A stretch of 64,000 bases of DNA from Cephalopachus bancanus. Its lineage: Eukaryota; Chordata; Mammalia; Primates; Tarsiidae. Position numbers and translations under genes: made by a program. Position 1 is the stretch's first letter; every line of letters starts with the position of its first letter. This document shows, in pieces, positions 9,289 to 20,145 of this stretch. The stretch covers positions 1,116,001 through 1,180,000 of the forward strand of contig JAPVLO010000044.1 in assembly GCA_027257055.1 (NCBI GenBank). Direction: 5' to 3'. Below the pieces are notes generated by a model. It ran no database searches and was not told the DNA's origin. It worked only from the letters and a program-made list of their open reading frames with translations.

Positions 9289-10110
9289 GAGTAGTGAGAA
9301 TCAGAGTTCGCAGCGGCTTTGTAGCAGAAGTGTTGACATGTGACTTGGCAATTGAATAATTTTTGATACTGTCCTGACACATAAACACCTAGAAGCAGGT
9401 TTTCAAAGGTTATTTGCACACTAAAAGAGGAATTAAGAAAATGAACTTGCATGCCAAAAGTAATTTTCAATATTCTACAAAGAACTGTGGCCTCATTATG
9501 AGATTGTTTTTAGAGAATATTCAGCTATCGTTAACTGGATATGTTAAACTTAACTGGCAAACACGCATTCAAAATAAATTAGGCCGAATGGACCTAAGAA
9601 AGTCGATCTCGTGACTAATAAAAGTTTCTGCTGGGATCTGGGGACTGGCCAACTCACCCAAAAGGAGAAATTTGTCTTAAGTGAGTTTTTTTTCTTGTGC
9701 CTCCTAGACTTGTGGTATTAACATGGTTAAATGATTGTACACATATTGCACGGTTGTATATGTTATTGTGGGAATTTATTTTTAAGCTATTACTCTACCT
9801 TCCACATAAAAAGTCAGCAAATGATCAGAGTTTATTCCATTGACATTCTCACACCTTGAGAAATAGCCCATTTGTATTATCACAGTTTGATATATTTCCC
9901 ATTTACTGAGCTTCCTTGGCAAGTTGGCATTTTAATTCAATTATACTTTTTGCTAATGGTCTTTATTTTTCAGTGTCTGTGTGTAAAACGCCTGTAGGTT
10001 TGATTATCCGCCCCCCACCCCCTTCTCTTCCCAGTGCCAAGCTGAAGTGCAAATTTATAAACTGACAAAATTCAGCGTAAAATTCAGGGAGGTGAAATTA
10101 AGGAATCTGT
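9289..10110. other. Unique AT-rich block next to the CTCF motif, possible conserved element
   Basis: No recognised repeat interrupts about 800 bp. The block is rich in TTTAAT, CAATTA and TTATTT words and includes a C-run near 10010-10020. No long open frame is present. A conserved non-coding element is a guess from the lack of repeats and from composition. Confidence 0.35.
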
Positions 10111-11829
10111 AAAGAACCCCTACTTGCACAATGCAGCATTTTCTTCACTTGCAGAGCGTGGCCCCCTCCTGCATACATTTAATTCCCGACTTGGTGTCCC
10201 TAAGAGGAACCCAGCACTGCAGCATGTGGACTGTGTGTTCATTCAAATCAGAGAAGATCAAGGACACCAAGGGCGGGGACTCCCCCAGGGGTCTCCTCTG
10301 AGCCTCCAGGGCAATAGCAACAGTAGCAATAGTAGCATTTTCTTGGCTTTTTGCTGTAGCTGGAAGTTTGTTGACGCTTCTTTTTTAGAATAAGAGCTGG
10401 TCATGTAGAGAAGTAGTTCTCCTTGAGGACTCCACTGAGTAGGGAGTCTGGATCAAGGGCTCTGCCAGGACTCCTGGGCTGCACTGGTGTGCAGGTAACA
10501 GCAAAGAGGAGCTAACAAGTGGATACAGCCAGAGAGGCGAGTATACACATCCACGCTCACACTTCATGTAGTGTGTGCATCCTGTTTCCCTGCTCCTAAA
10601 ACACCGCTGACTGTAAGACACACCATTGATTCAATAATAGCCTTTCAAGGAAAAAAGAAGAAGAAAGAAATACTGCCAGATGAAACACACATATCGATTG
10701 TGGAGTACATTCTGGTTTCAGAAAGGCTATGGGTAGGAAACAAAGGCTGATTTCAAAATCTTGGAGACTTAGAATATATAGTTTTGATAGATGTATCAAA
10801 TTTTATATTTAAGGCAAAGCTGCTTTCTAAAATATGTCTTGGAGAAAAACTCAGCATCTGAAAACTGACGTGACCACAGTCAATTTTACAAGTCGTGACC
10901 CATAAAGGGGCTCTCAGTGAATGAAAATGAGGTATGTCTGTGGAAGTGCTCTCTACATAGTCAAGTTCTGGGCAAATGTTGACTTTTGGTACTTTACTTC
11001 ATGTGTTATCTGTCTTTTTTTGTTTTCCTCGGCTTTTGACACAGAACTCCTCACTCCCACTTGTCCCCATGACTGCCAGCTCCCTTCACCTGTCCCATCA
11101 TCAACTTGGATGATTTGCCTTACAGAATCATGTGGACAAAAACCAAATCATGTACTCAGTTTAGTAAAGCCCAGGACCATTTGTGTGTCTGTGCTTAAAA
11201 AGACATCCCCCCACTCCTGCTGAGAATATTGAGACAAGCAGGAGAGTAATGATGGTGGAGAGTTTTCTGTTAAAAATAGAGGAGAGCTGTATGGGGGGGA
11301 GGGGGCATGCGTGAGTGTATCAGGCAAGATCTCGGTGATGCCAGTCAACAGCCTCAGAAATCCTTCCGTTGCACACTTCGGAGAGAGTGGGGGAGGATCC
11401 CAACCAAAGATGCTGCCGGCTCTGGCACCACCAGGAAGACAAGAAAGGGACACGCAGTTAAACAGAGTGTGTTAATTACCTTACTCAAGGGATCCTATAA
11501 AGCACAATGTACATGTAAATTGATACAATGAATATGATTACCGCAGCATGTAATTTTCATACAGAGGAGCAAGCAGAAAAACATAGAGCTTAGAGGCCAC
11601 TCTCCTTGCTCTCTGCTCTCCTGCTGGGGGAAGTCCTGTTCCCGTCTGTCAGCCCCCTCACTGGTCAGCCTCGTTGATGATAGTGCAGTCTTCCTTGCCT
11701 CTCCACTGACTGCTCAATTGCTTATTTGCATGAATTAAATCTTTCTGCCTCATGAGTGGTAAGATCTAGTCGGAGAGGTAATGGGAACCCGATCATGCAA
11801 AGTGCTGAGATCTTTGGAAGGTCTTTGAA
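10111..11829. other. Unique non-coding stretch, no gene seen
   Basis: Several 60-100-codon frames occur on both strands (for example 10921-11223 plus, 11148-11453 minus). None has a recognisable domain, and overlapping frames on opposite strands suggest chance. I identified no repeat family in it. Confidence 0.4.
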
Positions 11830-11903
11830 CTTCTCTGGTTATTCCCTAGTCTAAGAACTGACTTTGGACTTCTCTGGTTATTCCCTAGCCTAAGAACTGA
11901 CGG
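11830..11903 (+). repeat. 39-bp tandem duplication, about 1.9 copies
   Basis: CTTCTCTGGTTATTCCCTAG starts at 11830 and again at 11869, followed by a copied TCTAAGAACTGAC / CCTAAGAACTGAC. The copies differ at about one base, so the duplication is recent. It lies in unique sequence. Confidence 0.85.
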
Positions 11904-12396
11904 TGTAGGTAGGTGGACCACAGAGAAGCGGGAAGATCAGTTAACTAGAGATGAGATTAATGGGGTGGGGGATGGAGGGAGGGGACTGACACCAAAGAAG
12001 GAGTGGGAGGAGAGAAGTCCTCAGATTCTGATATATTTTTAAAGTGTAGGATTGAATGCAGATTTGACAAAAACACCAGGAGGAATGAAAGGAGACACCA
12101 AGGTTCTGGCCTGAGAAAATAAAAGTACTATGTTGTTGTCACTTTTTGATATACAGAAAAGATTTGCTTGTAAAAATGCAAAACATTTCACTTGTACTGG
12201 TTGATGTAGGAAACAAGCAATGTTGGGAATAGAGTGAAGCTGAGTGACCGAGAGCCGGCCAGAATTCAAGAAAAGGTGTAGGAAAGAGAAAGAGTACGAG
12301 AAAACAAATGTAAGAAGAGCGTCACCCCCTTGACAAATACTTGACTGTGCGCAGGCTGGATTAAGGTCAACTTGGAAGGACATTTGCATTGAATTA

Positions 12397-12411
12397 TGAT
12401 CTCCTTATTTG
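12397..12411. repeat. Alu target-site duplication, left copy
   Basis: TGATCTCCTTATTTG, identical to 12707-12721 on the other side of the Alu. Confidence 0.93.
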
Positions 12412-12706
12412 GTTTTTTTTGTATGTGTGTGTGTGTTTTTTTTGGTTTTTTTTTGAGCTGGAGTCTCATTCTGTCACCCAGACTGGAGTGCCTCGACCCG
12501 CTGGGCTCCAGCGATCCTTCCGCTTCAGCCTTCTGAGTAGCTGGAATTACAGGCACACGCTACCACACCCAGCTGATTTTTTGATTTATTGTAGAGATGA
12601 GGTCTCACCAAATTGCCCAGGCAGGTCTTGAACCCGCGGGCTCAGGCAATCCACTCACCTCAGCCTCCCAAAGCGCGGGATTACAGGCTGAGCCACCGAG
12701 CCTGGC
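12412..12706 (-). mobile_element. Young full-length Alu, minus strand, perfect 15-bp TSD
   Basis: A T-rich tail interrupted by (TG)n runs from 12412 to about 12453. It is followed by the right arm (GAGCTGGAGTCTCATTCTGT), the A-rich linker in reverse (GATTTTTTGATTTATTGTAG) and the left arm ending in CGAGCCTGGC. The 15-bp TSD is perfect. The shared variants with 27730-28022 (CCCGCGGGCTCAGGC, CAAAGCGCGGGATTACAGGC) define a lineage-specific subfamily. It is not the standard AluJ/S/Y sequence or the lemur or galago type as I know them. The 93- and 96-codon frames overlapping it are repeat-derived. Confidence 0.95.
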
Positions 12707-12721
12707 TGATCTCCTTATTTG

Positions 12722-14207
12722 TGTATGTTTGCTGCCTTTTCTTTATTCATGGAATCATAAGTTCTTCAATAACAGGGTTCTTTCTAGCTCTGACACGTAG
12801 TATTCATCCAGTTAATGCTTTCCAATTGACTGGCTGGGGCAGCCACAGTAGCCCAAGCCTAATTCATCTCCATGCACTAACGATACAAATCTAATGAGAG
12901 GGTGGCTCAGCACAGAAGGAAGCATCCTTCCTATTCTCTCTACTGTCTTTTTGTTCTCAGAACAGCATGTTTCTCCTGTTTTCACATTCAGGAGTTAGAT
13001 CCCACACAGAATGCCATGACTTCCTTCTCGCTGCCTTTGTCTAGTGTAAGAGCCTAAGAGAGGGAATAGACCTAGTGTAGCTTTCCATGTAAAGAGTTCA
13101 GCCTCAGAGTGTTAGAATCTTAGAGAAAAGAGCAACGGACTGCAATCAGGTGCATCCGGCCGTTTCGTTTTTTATATTCAATGATGGATGAAAGGTGAGA
13201 TGGTTGGTGTCATGGGAGACACTTCCGTATTTTGCAAACCCAATGTAAGTCCACATCACCTCCCTTCTTTGGGAAGGAGATGTGGCAGTGGAAAGGATAC
13301 GGCAATCAGAACTACAGAACTGATGATGTCTACTAAGAAAAGGAAAGACTTGGGGTTCTGTTTAAGGCATGATTTTACCGTGCAAGTGTATTTTTGGTGG
13401 ATGTATTGTTGGCCCTAGTGCACTTTTCTCACTTTCAGGGGCTCAGTGAAGAAAACAATCGATCCGACGCCCCCATGAGTTCCCTTCCTTGTTTGTTGGG
13501 GCCTGCTCCTCCCCACTGAAAGCCCGGCATCATCTCCACCCAACATCTGGTCTGTATGTGTCGAGTGCATAAGGAAAAGCTCAGCCTAACCAGCTGATGG
13601 AGAAAAGCATCCTCTGGGCCCTCCCTGGCTGAAAGAATCAGAGGCAGCTTTCCTGGGATGATAGGGAACATCCAGTCCACATGTTCCACAGCAACAGGTA
13701 TAGTGTGTCTCTGTTGGGTGAAGGCCAGTCACAGGTAGGTTTCCTGGAGCCCCTAGGGGCCATTGCATCTGTGCCATCTTCATGTGCTCAATGGGTCTTA
13801 AAGAAAAGGTTGGAAAATATTGGAAAACCATGGACACTGTGAGATGTTTTTCTTTCTGGTAAAGTAGATTTATTTATTTCCCCTCAAAAAGGACATCTGT
13901 TGTGAATTTTCTATTCTGTTTATTACTGCTTATATCTAGTTTTTAACTTCTTATGTTATTATAATTGTCCTTGCATCCTAACTTTACTCTTGGTAAGACT
14001 CCATTATCTCATCACTCCATTTTTATCCCTTCTATCCTTCTGTCCATTTGCCTTGAATTTGAATGAGCAAAACCAGGAATCTAACATTTACTTCTTTTGA
14101 TTTTAATAAATGTTTTTAAATTTGAGAAAAGTGGACATATGGTGGTAACCGATATGAGGAAAAGCACATAGAGTATGAGGAGAGAGACTTGCTACAGTAT
14201 TAACTTT
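12722..14207. other. Unique non-coding stretch, no gene seen
   Basis: Frames at 13188-13418, 13435-13689 and 13586-13837 show no recognised domain and partly overlap each other. I identify no repeat family with confidence. Confidence 0.4.
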
Positions 14208-14259
14208 TCTTCTTTTTTTTCTCTTCTTTCTTTCTTTCTTTTTTTTTTTTTTTTTTTTG
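14208..14259. repeat. Pyrimidine tract ending in poly(T)
   Basis: TTTTCTTCTTTTTTTTCTCT is followed by CTTT repeats and a run of more than 20 T. No SINE body follows on the right, so it is a free simple repeat or a badly decayed tail. Confidence 0.85.
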
Positions 14260-14299
14260 CATAGTGTAGTTGGGTTTACATCATGGTATATTTGGGCTT

Positions 14300-14475
14300 A
14301 TGTCACAGCTCTTCCACTTAAGTTGTGCAACTGTGAAGAGTCATTTAAATTCTTGTGACTAGTTTTTTCCTCTATAAAATTAGCATTAATATAATGCTGA
14401 TTTCTTAGTATTGTAGTGAAGATTAGAAAATGCAATAAATTTATAATGCTCAGAGCAGTGCTAGAAAGCATTCAG
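14300..14475 (+). mobile_element. MIR, plus strand
   Basis: The order 'tcttccacttaagttgtgcaactgtgaag', 'tcctctataaaattagcattaat', 'gtgaagattagaaaatgcaataaa', 'gctcagagcagtgctag' follows the MIR consensus (cell-type phrase 'cacttactagctgtgtgaccttggg ... cctcatctgtaaaatgg ... agtgcctggcac') with heavy divergence. Confidence 0.7.
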
Positions 14476-15060
14476 AAAGTGTTGTTATTGCCAAAAATAC
14501 CCATCCTTGTGGAGTTTTCTGAGTTCTCCACGTGCAAGAACTTGTAGGGAAGTAAAAGAAAAGCTGTGGGTGCTGCTGCTGAGAGGAAAATCAAGAATGG
14601 ACAGGATGGCGATGGGAAGAAGCCAATGGTGCCCTTCTCAGCAGGCAGGTGCTTGCCAGAACCTAGTGCATAAGGGGAGACAGGAGTGGTGAAGGATTGT
14701 TTCCATCTCCTTGAGAGAAAGTCAAGAGTTGGTGAAGGTGACAGAGCTGGGATCCTGAGCACCTGATGCCTGTGGCCATCTGTCCTTTCTGCTGGCCTAG
14801 GAGGCTGATGTAGGGACTTTTCCATTTGAGCCTGGTAACTCTTGACTGCAAGAGAAAGGTTTTTGCAGCTGGAGAAATCTGCTTCTAAAATTGTGATGCA
14901 TGAGCACCAAGTGCCCAGTTTTTCTGAATCAGAGATAAGGGGTCAAGCAGAAGAGACAGAAAATCAGTTTCCTATGGACTCTCTCTCTCTCCCCAACCCC
15001 TTGCACTTAAAAGGTATTCAACATATAAATGTCTTTACAGCTACTCACAGTCACTAGAAT
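14476..15060. other. Unique non-coding stretch, no gene seen
   Basis: A 117-codon minus frame (14472-14825) and two overlapping plus frames lie here. None has a recognisable domain, and codon patterns do not favour one frame. Nothing else is recognised. Confidence 0.4.
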
Positions 15061-15472
15061 CGTGTTCTTCCAAAATGATATGTTGAAGTCCTAGCCCCCA
15101 GGACATCAGAATGCAACCTTTTTTGGAGCTAGATAGGATCTTTAGAAAGGTAATCAAGTTAAAATGAGCTCATTAAGATGTGCCTTAAGCCAATATGGCT
15201 GGTGTCCTTATAAAAAGGGAAAATTTGAACACAGAGACAGACATTGCTACAGGAAAGATAATGTAAAGAAACACAGAGAGAAGATGCCCATCTACGAACT
15301 GAAGAGGTAGGCCTGGAAAAGATCCTTCCCTCAAAGCCCTCAGAAGGAACCAACCCTGCCAACATCTTGATTTTTAACTTTTAGCCTTCAGAACCGTAAG
15401 ACAATCCATTTTCTGTTGTTTAAGCCACGCAGTTTGTGGTATTTTGTTACGGAAGTCCTAGTAAGCTAATAT
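15061..15472 (+). mobile_element. MLT1-type MaLR solo LTR, plus strand
   Basis: Strong match to the MLT1 (MLT1A/B-like) LTR layout: TATGTTGAAGTCCTAGCCCC, CAGAATGCAACCTTTTTTGG, GGTGTCCTTATAAAAAGGG, GATCCTTCCCTCAAAGCCC, CAGAACCGTAAGACAATCC, TTTGTGGTATTTTGTTACGG. The end TAAGCTAATA also fits. It is an LTR only, with no internal region. A 68-codon minus frame inside it is not a gene. Confidence 0.85.
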
Positions 15473-15742
15473 AGTTGCCTACGGCATTTATTGTATCTTG
15501 CATCATTCCATTGATACTATCCAATATATTGGTTGGCTAAAAGGATCTTTAGTGATACAGGTAACAAGGATCTGGGACACCAAGGTTATCTCCAAAGGTA
15601 AATGAAATGGACTGCATGAAATAGTTTGCAATGGTGACTCTGAGGATTAAAATTTTGTTTGAGGCTCAGCTGAGTATTTCTCTGCTGGTGTTAACTAGGA
15701 TCATTCATGTGACTTCAGTTTTAGTGGCTCATCTTTGTTTTG

Positions 15743-15743
<1 letters not shown>

Positions 15744-15783
<40 letters not shown>

Positions 15784-15797
15784 TGTGTGTGTGTGTG
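15744..15797. repeat. (TG)n microsatellite
   Basis: About 26 TG units with a single CTG interruption near 15783. It is a good polymorphic-marker candidate and capable of forming Z-DNA. Confidence 0.97.
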
Positions 15798-15954
15798 ATC
15801 TTTGGCTGTAAAGTCTAAGGTGGCTTCACTTGCAAATCTGGTAACTGATACTGGCTGGGAAAGTGAGGTCAGCCATGACAGCTAAGGAACAGGTGACTTT
15901 CCATCCTCAAGGAGGCTAGCCTGGGCTTCTTTGCAGGGTTCTAAAAGCTTTATT

Positions 15955-16140
15955 CATGTTTAACGATTTCCTTAGGATGGTTTCCCAACAGTGATATTGC
16001 TGGGTCAAAGGGCATGCATAATTTTAAGGCTTGACCTGAGTCTTACAGAGATTCATTTTCTTTTAACGGACATTATAGCCAGGTATTATCTATATAGCAA
16101 TTTTCCCTTTGCTGATGTTTTCTATCATTCACATTCACAA
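15955..16140 (-). mobile_element. Old L1M-type fragment, minus strand
   Basis: CAGTGATATTGCTGGGTCAA AGGGCATGCATAATTTTAAG is the characteristic reverse-strand phrase of old mammalian L1 ORF2/3' regions. The flanks are too diverged to set ends precisely. Confidence 0.6.
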
Positions 16141-17210
16141 GAAAAAAAAAAGCTACATTCTCTACCTGACTGCATTCAATCAATTCCTAAATTAAGCAGT
16201 GCAAGGGGGAATGTAATTCAGTACATATATCCCTGAGGAGCAAGTGGGCTACAGGTTTGTTAAGTGGGTTTCATCCCTCATTATTAAACATATCCCGGTT
16301 TTCCTAGTTGGAGAAGGGAAAGGAACCAGCAATTTTTCTTCATTAAGTTATTTTAGTATTAAAACTGAACAATATATCTACAGTTTTATTTGTTCAAAAA
16401 AGCATGCATTTCTGTGATTTCTACATATATTCCAAATATAACTGGGACCCCTATTCATTTAAAATACAAGAAAACATGCTTATTTAAAAACCTGGCTGCC
16501 ATTTTGTTTCAAGAGCTCTAATGGGACATCATTCAACCTTAACACCTATCTAGGTATTTTCCACCAGAAAGCTAGATAAGGTTCAAGTGAGTATGGTGGT
16601 GGAGTAGGAAGCTTCAGAGTGAATGCCTCTTTATATCTAAGAGCTGCATAAATAACCGTGTACATCTGCTTACAGTGCAGACAAAGAGATGGGACAAACA
16701 CAAAGTCAATAGAAGAGTTATGTGGCAACTCCTAGTATCTTCCCCACACAGTCAACTTTTCCTAAAATCATCTTTCAAGAGAGACAGGCATACATAGGCT
16801 AAATAGTAAGTAGTTACATTTCAATACCTCGTTTTTCAGTCAATAAGAAGAGTAAATAAATAGTCAAGCCTTTAAAAAGGATTTTGAAATTCAAATCTCT
16901 TAAAAAAAGTTTCTGAAAACTGTCTTTAGGCAACATTTTCTTTCCACCTGCAGGGATGAGAATAAAATCAAGAAGTTGGGGTAGTGTTTCTTGGTCTCTG
17001 AATGATTTTTTTCTAAGGGGTAATATTTCAAGCTGTACTCTGAGCTAGGCTGTCTTTCCTTATGTTTCTCATAGAACTGAATACATTTGTTTTCTCACAG
17101 GTAGGCAAAGGTTCAAACAAACAGAAAATACTACACTTCATCCAAAACTCTTTATTAAGTTCATCTTTAAAATCACACTGACATCTGACATGCACATATA
17201 GCTTTGAAAT
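16141..17210. other. AT-rich unique stretch, no gene seen
   Basis: An A-run at 16142-16152 and general AT-richness are present. No recognised repeat body or exon. The 60-codon minus frame at 16546-16728 has no known domain. Confidence 0.4.
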
Positions 17211-17214
17211 GATC

Positions 17215-17440
17215 TAGGCATTGTGATTGTAGAGACTCAAATTCCAGTCCAAGCTTAGCCATCTATCAACAATGTGACAGCAAATCACTCACCCTCTCTT
17301 AGGCTAGGTGTACTCACTTGTATGAATGAGAAACTTGTCTTCTATTTTAAGGGGGCTATTATAATGTGAATCAATTGCATTGTACACAAAGCAGGTAACA
17401 CCAAGCCAAGTACACAGTAAGTTTAATATAATAGCAATTA
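17215..17440 (+). mobile_element. MIR, plus strand
   Basis: 'attccagtccaagcttagccatctatcaacaatgtgac', 'caaatcactcaccctctcttagg', 'gtgtactcacttgtatgaatg' and the later 'acaaagcaggtaacaccaagcc' follow the MIR order with strong decay. Confidence 0.6.
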
Positions 17441-17468
17441 TAGAACATGACTTCATTATACTATGTAT

Positions 17469-17622
17469 TTTATATAACTAGGTCAGATATTATTATTCCC
17501 ATTTTAAAGATGATAAAAACAAAGGTACAAAGAGGGGAATCAATAGCTCAGACTCATACTGTAAGTTTCAGAAAGCCAGCTAGGTCCAGATCCCACACAA
17601 CAGTACAAGCCATGAGCTTCAT
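17469..17622 (-). mobile_element. MIR, minus strand
   Basis: ATTATTCCCATTTTAAAGATG, ACAAAGGTACAAAGAGGGG and 'agctcagactcatactgtaag' are the reverse-complement MIR phrases 'attatccccattttacagatg', 'aactgaggctcagagagg' and 'acagctagtaag'. It is adjacent to the plus-strand MIR at 17215, so the two face each other. Confidence 0.65.
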
Positions 17623-17868
17623 ACTGTAGATTGGGCTACTAAGGCTGAAATGGGCTCAAATACAACATTGTATTTATTTTTGGACTCATAGTGGAAATAA
17701 TCAAGAACACTGTGTATCTGAGTTTAATAAGGCATTCCATGTCTTTGCGACTATGGATATTGGCTATAAGTTTGGACATCAGTTCAGGACACTGGTTTCC
17801 ACCATACCACAAGGCCATCGTTGTCTACTTTATTTCTTTTTGAAAAAAATCACCATAATGTGCAGCCC

Positions 17869-17945
17869 CCAAGAGACTGGATACAAAATTTTACTTATTC
17901 TTTATTGTAAGCCTGATGAGTAAAATACTGTATCCAGTCTCTTGG
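17869..17945. other. Near-perfect 27-bp inverted repeat, hairpin-forming
   Basis: Left arm 17869-17895 and right arm 17919-17945 are reverse complements at 25 of 27 positions. The two mismatches are adjacent (arm positions 18-19), and the loop is 23 nt. The left arm begins CCAAGAGACTGGATACA and the right arm ends TGTATCCAGTCTCTTGG. As RNA this would fold into a 77-nt stem-loop close to microRNA-precursor size, with a 2-nt internal loop. It could also be a small palindromic transposon end pair. I do not recognise it as a known microRNA or MITE, and I see no matching TSD. Confidence 0.6.
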
Positions 17946-19190
17946 CTAAAGCAGCTTATGCAGTGAATATGTCCTATAGCGTACAGTGATTAAACTTTCA
18001 GCTCCTCAGTGGAAGCTGGTATGCTGGGTTAGGTTGGTGGCTATTCTTAGGTATATTTGTTCCTAATTGAAACACAGCTACTTCTGCATGATCAGAACAG
18101 TCTGTAAAACCAATTAATAGCTCCATTTCAAAATGCACAGAATACCTAGTTTGATAAGTTTCATCCTTCTATTGCCAGATTCGTCTTGGTCACACATGAT
18201 CTATCATCTATGTTGACTGTTATCAGAAGTTCTCCTCTGGTTCTTTATTAGTGGCTGGTCAAAACCACACTCCATCCAGGACTGCTGTCCACATACTCTT
18301 AGTTATGAGGAGTAGTACTTTGTTATTTGCGCTGAATGCATTCTTAGCTGAGTCAATTGATAATGCCCAACAATAACTGCATTTGTTAGGGTGAAAATAG
18401 CTGCTGCAAACAATGACCACCAGTGCCTTTTATAGTTGTCAGTGCCTTTTATAGTAAAAGTTTATTTTTACTTACACAAAATCCTAAACTGATATTGTTG
18501 ATCAGCGGAGACCTCTTCTCTAAACAGTGATTTAGGGGTTCTGTTTCTCTCTATCTAGTGACTCTGTAATCTTCAATATATGGCTTTTAAAGTCACCTGT
18601 ATGTGAACTTATGGCAGGCAGAGTGGAAATAAAGAGAGTATTGTGAAGAATAGAGGTGCTGGAAGAGTGTGTACTAGTACTTGGGGAGGGGCGTGGATGT
18701 CACTTCTAGAACTCAGTCTCTCGGTCACAGATAACTGCTTGTGGCTGACAATGCTGTCTAGCTGTGTGCCTAAGAAGAAAAAGAGATGGGTTTGGCGAAA
18801 ATCTAGGGGGCAGTTGTGGTAACCACCATGCTTTATCCTTGGGGTGTGGCCTTGGAACACAATGGTGATGGGTAGTCAAGCCAGTCCTTTCTGGTATTTG
18901 GATGATGAGATGTGAACATAGACAGGCAATCAGTCCTGTGGCTTTTCTTCAGCAGATGAAGAGGAAGAGAAAAGTGGGGGAGGGTGATGGGATCTGGATG
19001 CCAAACATTAACTTCCCTGCTTGACTCAGGGTGAGCAGGATGTGGGGAAAGAGAGGAATAAAAATTATTTAAATTTCCTACCCTTCAAAACCACAAACTG
19101 TGTCCCATAAAACTACAAATAGAATATAAACAGCAACTATTTGTTGACCAAGTTTCTCCACTAATCTTGTTGCTCAAAAGGGAATGGGGT
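17946..19190. other. Mostly unique stretch, no gene seen
   Basis: About 18375-18500 resembles the same old medium-reiterated repeat as 2395-2530 (TAGCTGCTGCAAACAATGACC, AGTAAAAGTTTATTTTTACT) with a 19-bp tandem duplication inside. A minus frame at 18609-18860 has no recognisable domain. Confidence 0.4.
18421..18455 (+). repeat. Short tandem duplication, 19-bp unit
   Basis: CAGTGCCTTTTATAG occurs at about 18421 and again 19 bp later, with TTGT between the copies. It probably arose by slippage. Confidence 0.75.
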
Positions 19191-19194
19191 GGAG

Positions 19195-19425
19195 TGATTA
19201 GAAACTCAGACTTGAGCTTTCAGTCCTGGCTCCACGGCTTAGCGGTTCCGTGACCTTGAGCAAATTCCTAGTCATTAGAAGCCTCCTGTGAGAGGCAGTT
19301 AATACAAGCATCACCCCATAGGTTGACTGACAGCATAAAATTAGATGAAAAATACAAGGCTGTCAGGATAAGGCCTGATCTAGAGTATTCAATAGATGTT
19401 AGCTATTATTTATTTATTTATGATG
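19195..19425 (+). mobile_element. MIR, plus strand
   Basis: 'cagacttgagctttcagtcctggctccacggcttagcggttccgtgaccttgagcaaattcctag' matches the MIR core 'cctggctctgccacttactagctgtgtgaccttgggcaagtta'. The tail reaches 'gagtattcaatagatgttagctattattt'. This is a fairly complete copy. Confidence 0.85.
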
Positions 19426-19444
19426 ATGATTATGATGATGATGA
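19408..19444. repeat. (ATTT)n/(GAT)n simple repeat at MIR tail
   Basis: TATTTATTTATTTATGATGA TGATTATGATGATGATGA: a short compound microsatellite grown from the MIR tail. Confidence 0.85.
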
Positions 19445-19974
19445 AGGAAAAATTGTGATTCACCAGCTTGGAGTGTCAGAGAAAACCTCCAGATGGCATT
19501 GAAACAGAGAATCCGCTTGAAACCCAAACTGGGGAACTCCAACACGATTATCTATCATTTCTCCCAAGTTAGGAACCTCATAAATGGGAACTGTAGCTGT
19601 AGTGGATGAAGTTATCTGGAAGCTTCCCCCTCACCTTCCCCCCTGCAAGTCCATGTGAGTTTGGAGTGGGAGTTAGTGGTCATTCTTTGGTTACTCCCTA
19701 AAATAATATCAACCCTCACTCTAATATAAATCCAATGAGACAATATGTGCCAAGGACATATAGCACTTGCTTGATGCACTTTAAGTGCACCGTAAGTTCA
19801 AGTTCCTTTTTTTTCTCTAATGAGTAAAGGGTATTTCCCCTCTATCTCCTTTCTTAAATTGGCATAGTCAGTGGGTAGCAAACATTCCAGATCTTTATAT
19901 TGCTTAGTGAAAGTTTGAAGTAAGCAAAATTTGCCTGATCTATTGCATTTATCGGAAAGTCTGTTCAAGTCTGG

Positions 19975-20145
19975 TCTTTGCACTCAGACAGCCTTGGATT
20001 TCAGACCCAGCTCAGTCAGGAGCCGTGGAATCTTGAACATGCTACTTACTATCATTTGTGAAATAGGAATGATAATACATCATTCATTGGAGAAAATGAA
20101 TGCAAAGTGCCTAGCACGCGAATGCATGTAATACATGTCACTTCT
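19975..20145 (+). mobile_element. MIR, plus strand
   Basis: 'cagacagccttggatttcagacccagctcagtcaggagccgtggaatcttgaacatgctacttact', then 'tttgtgaaataggaatgataata' and 'gcaaagtgcctagcac', in MIR order. Confidence 0.8.
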
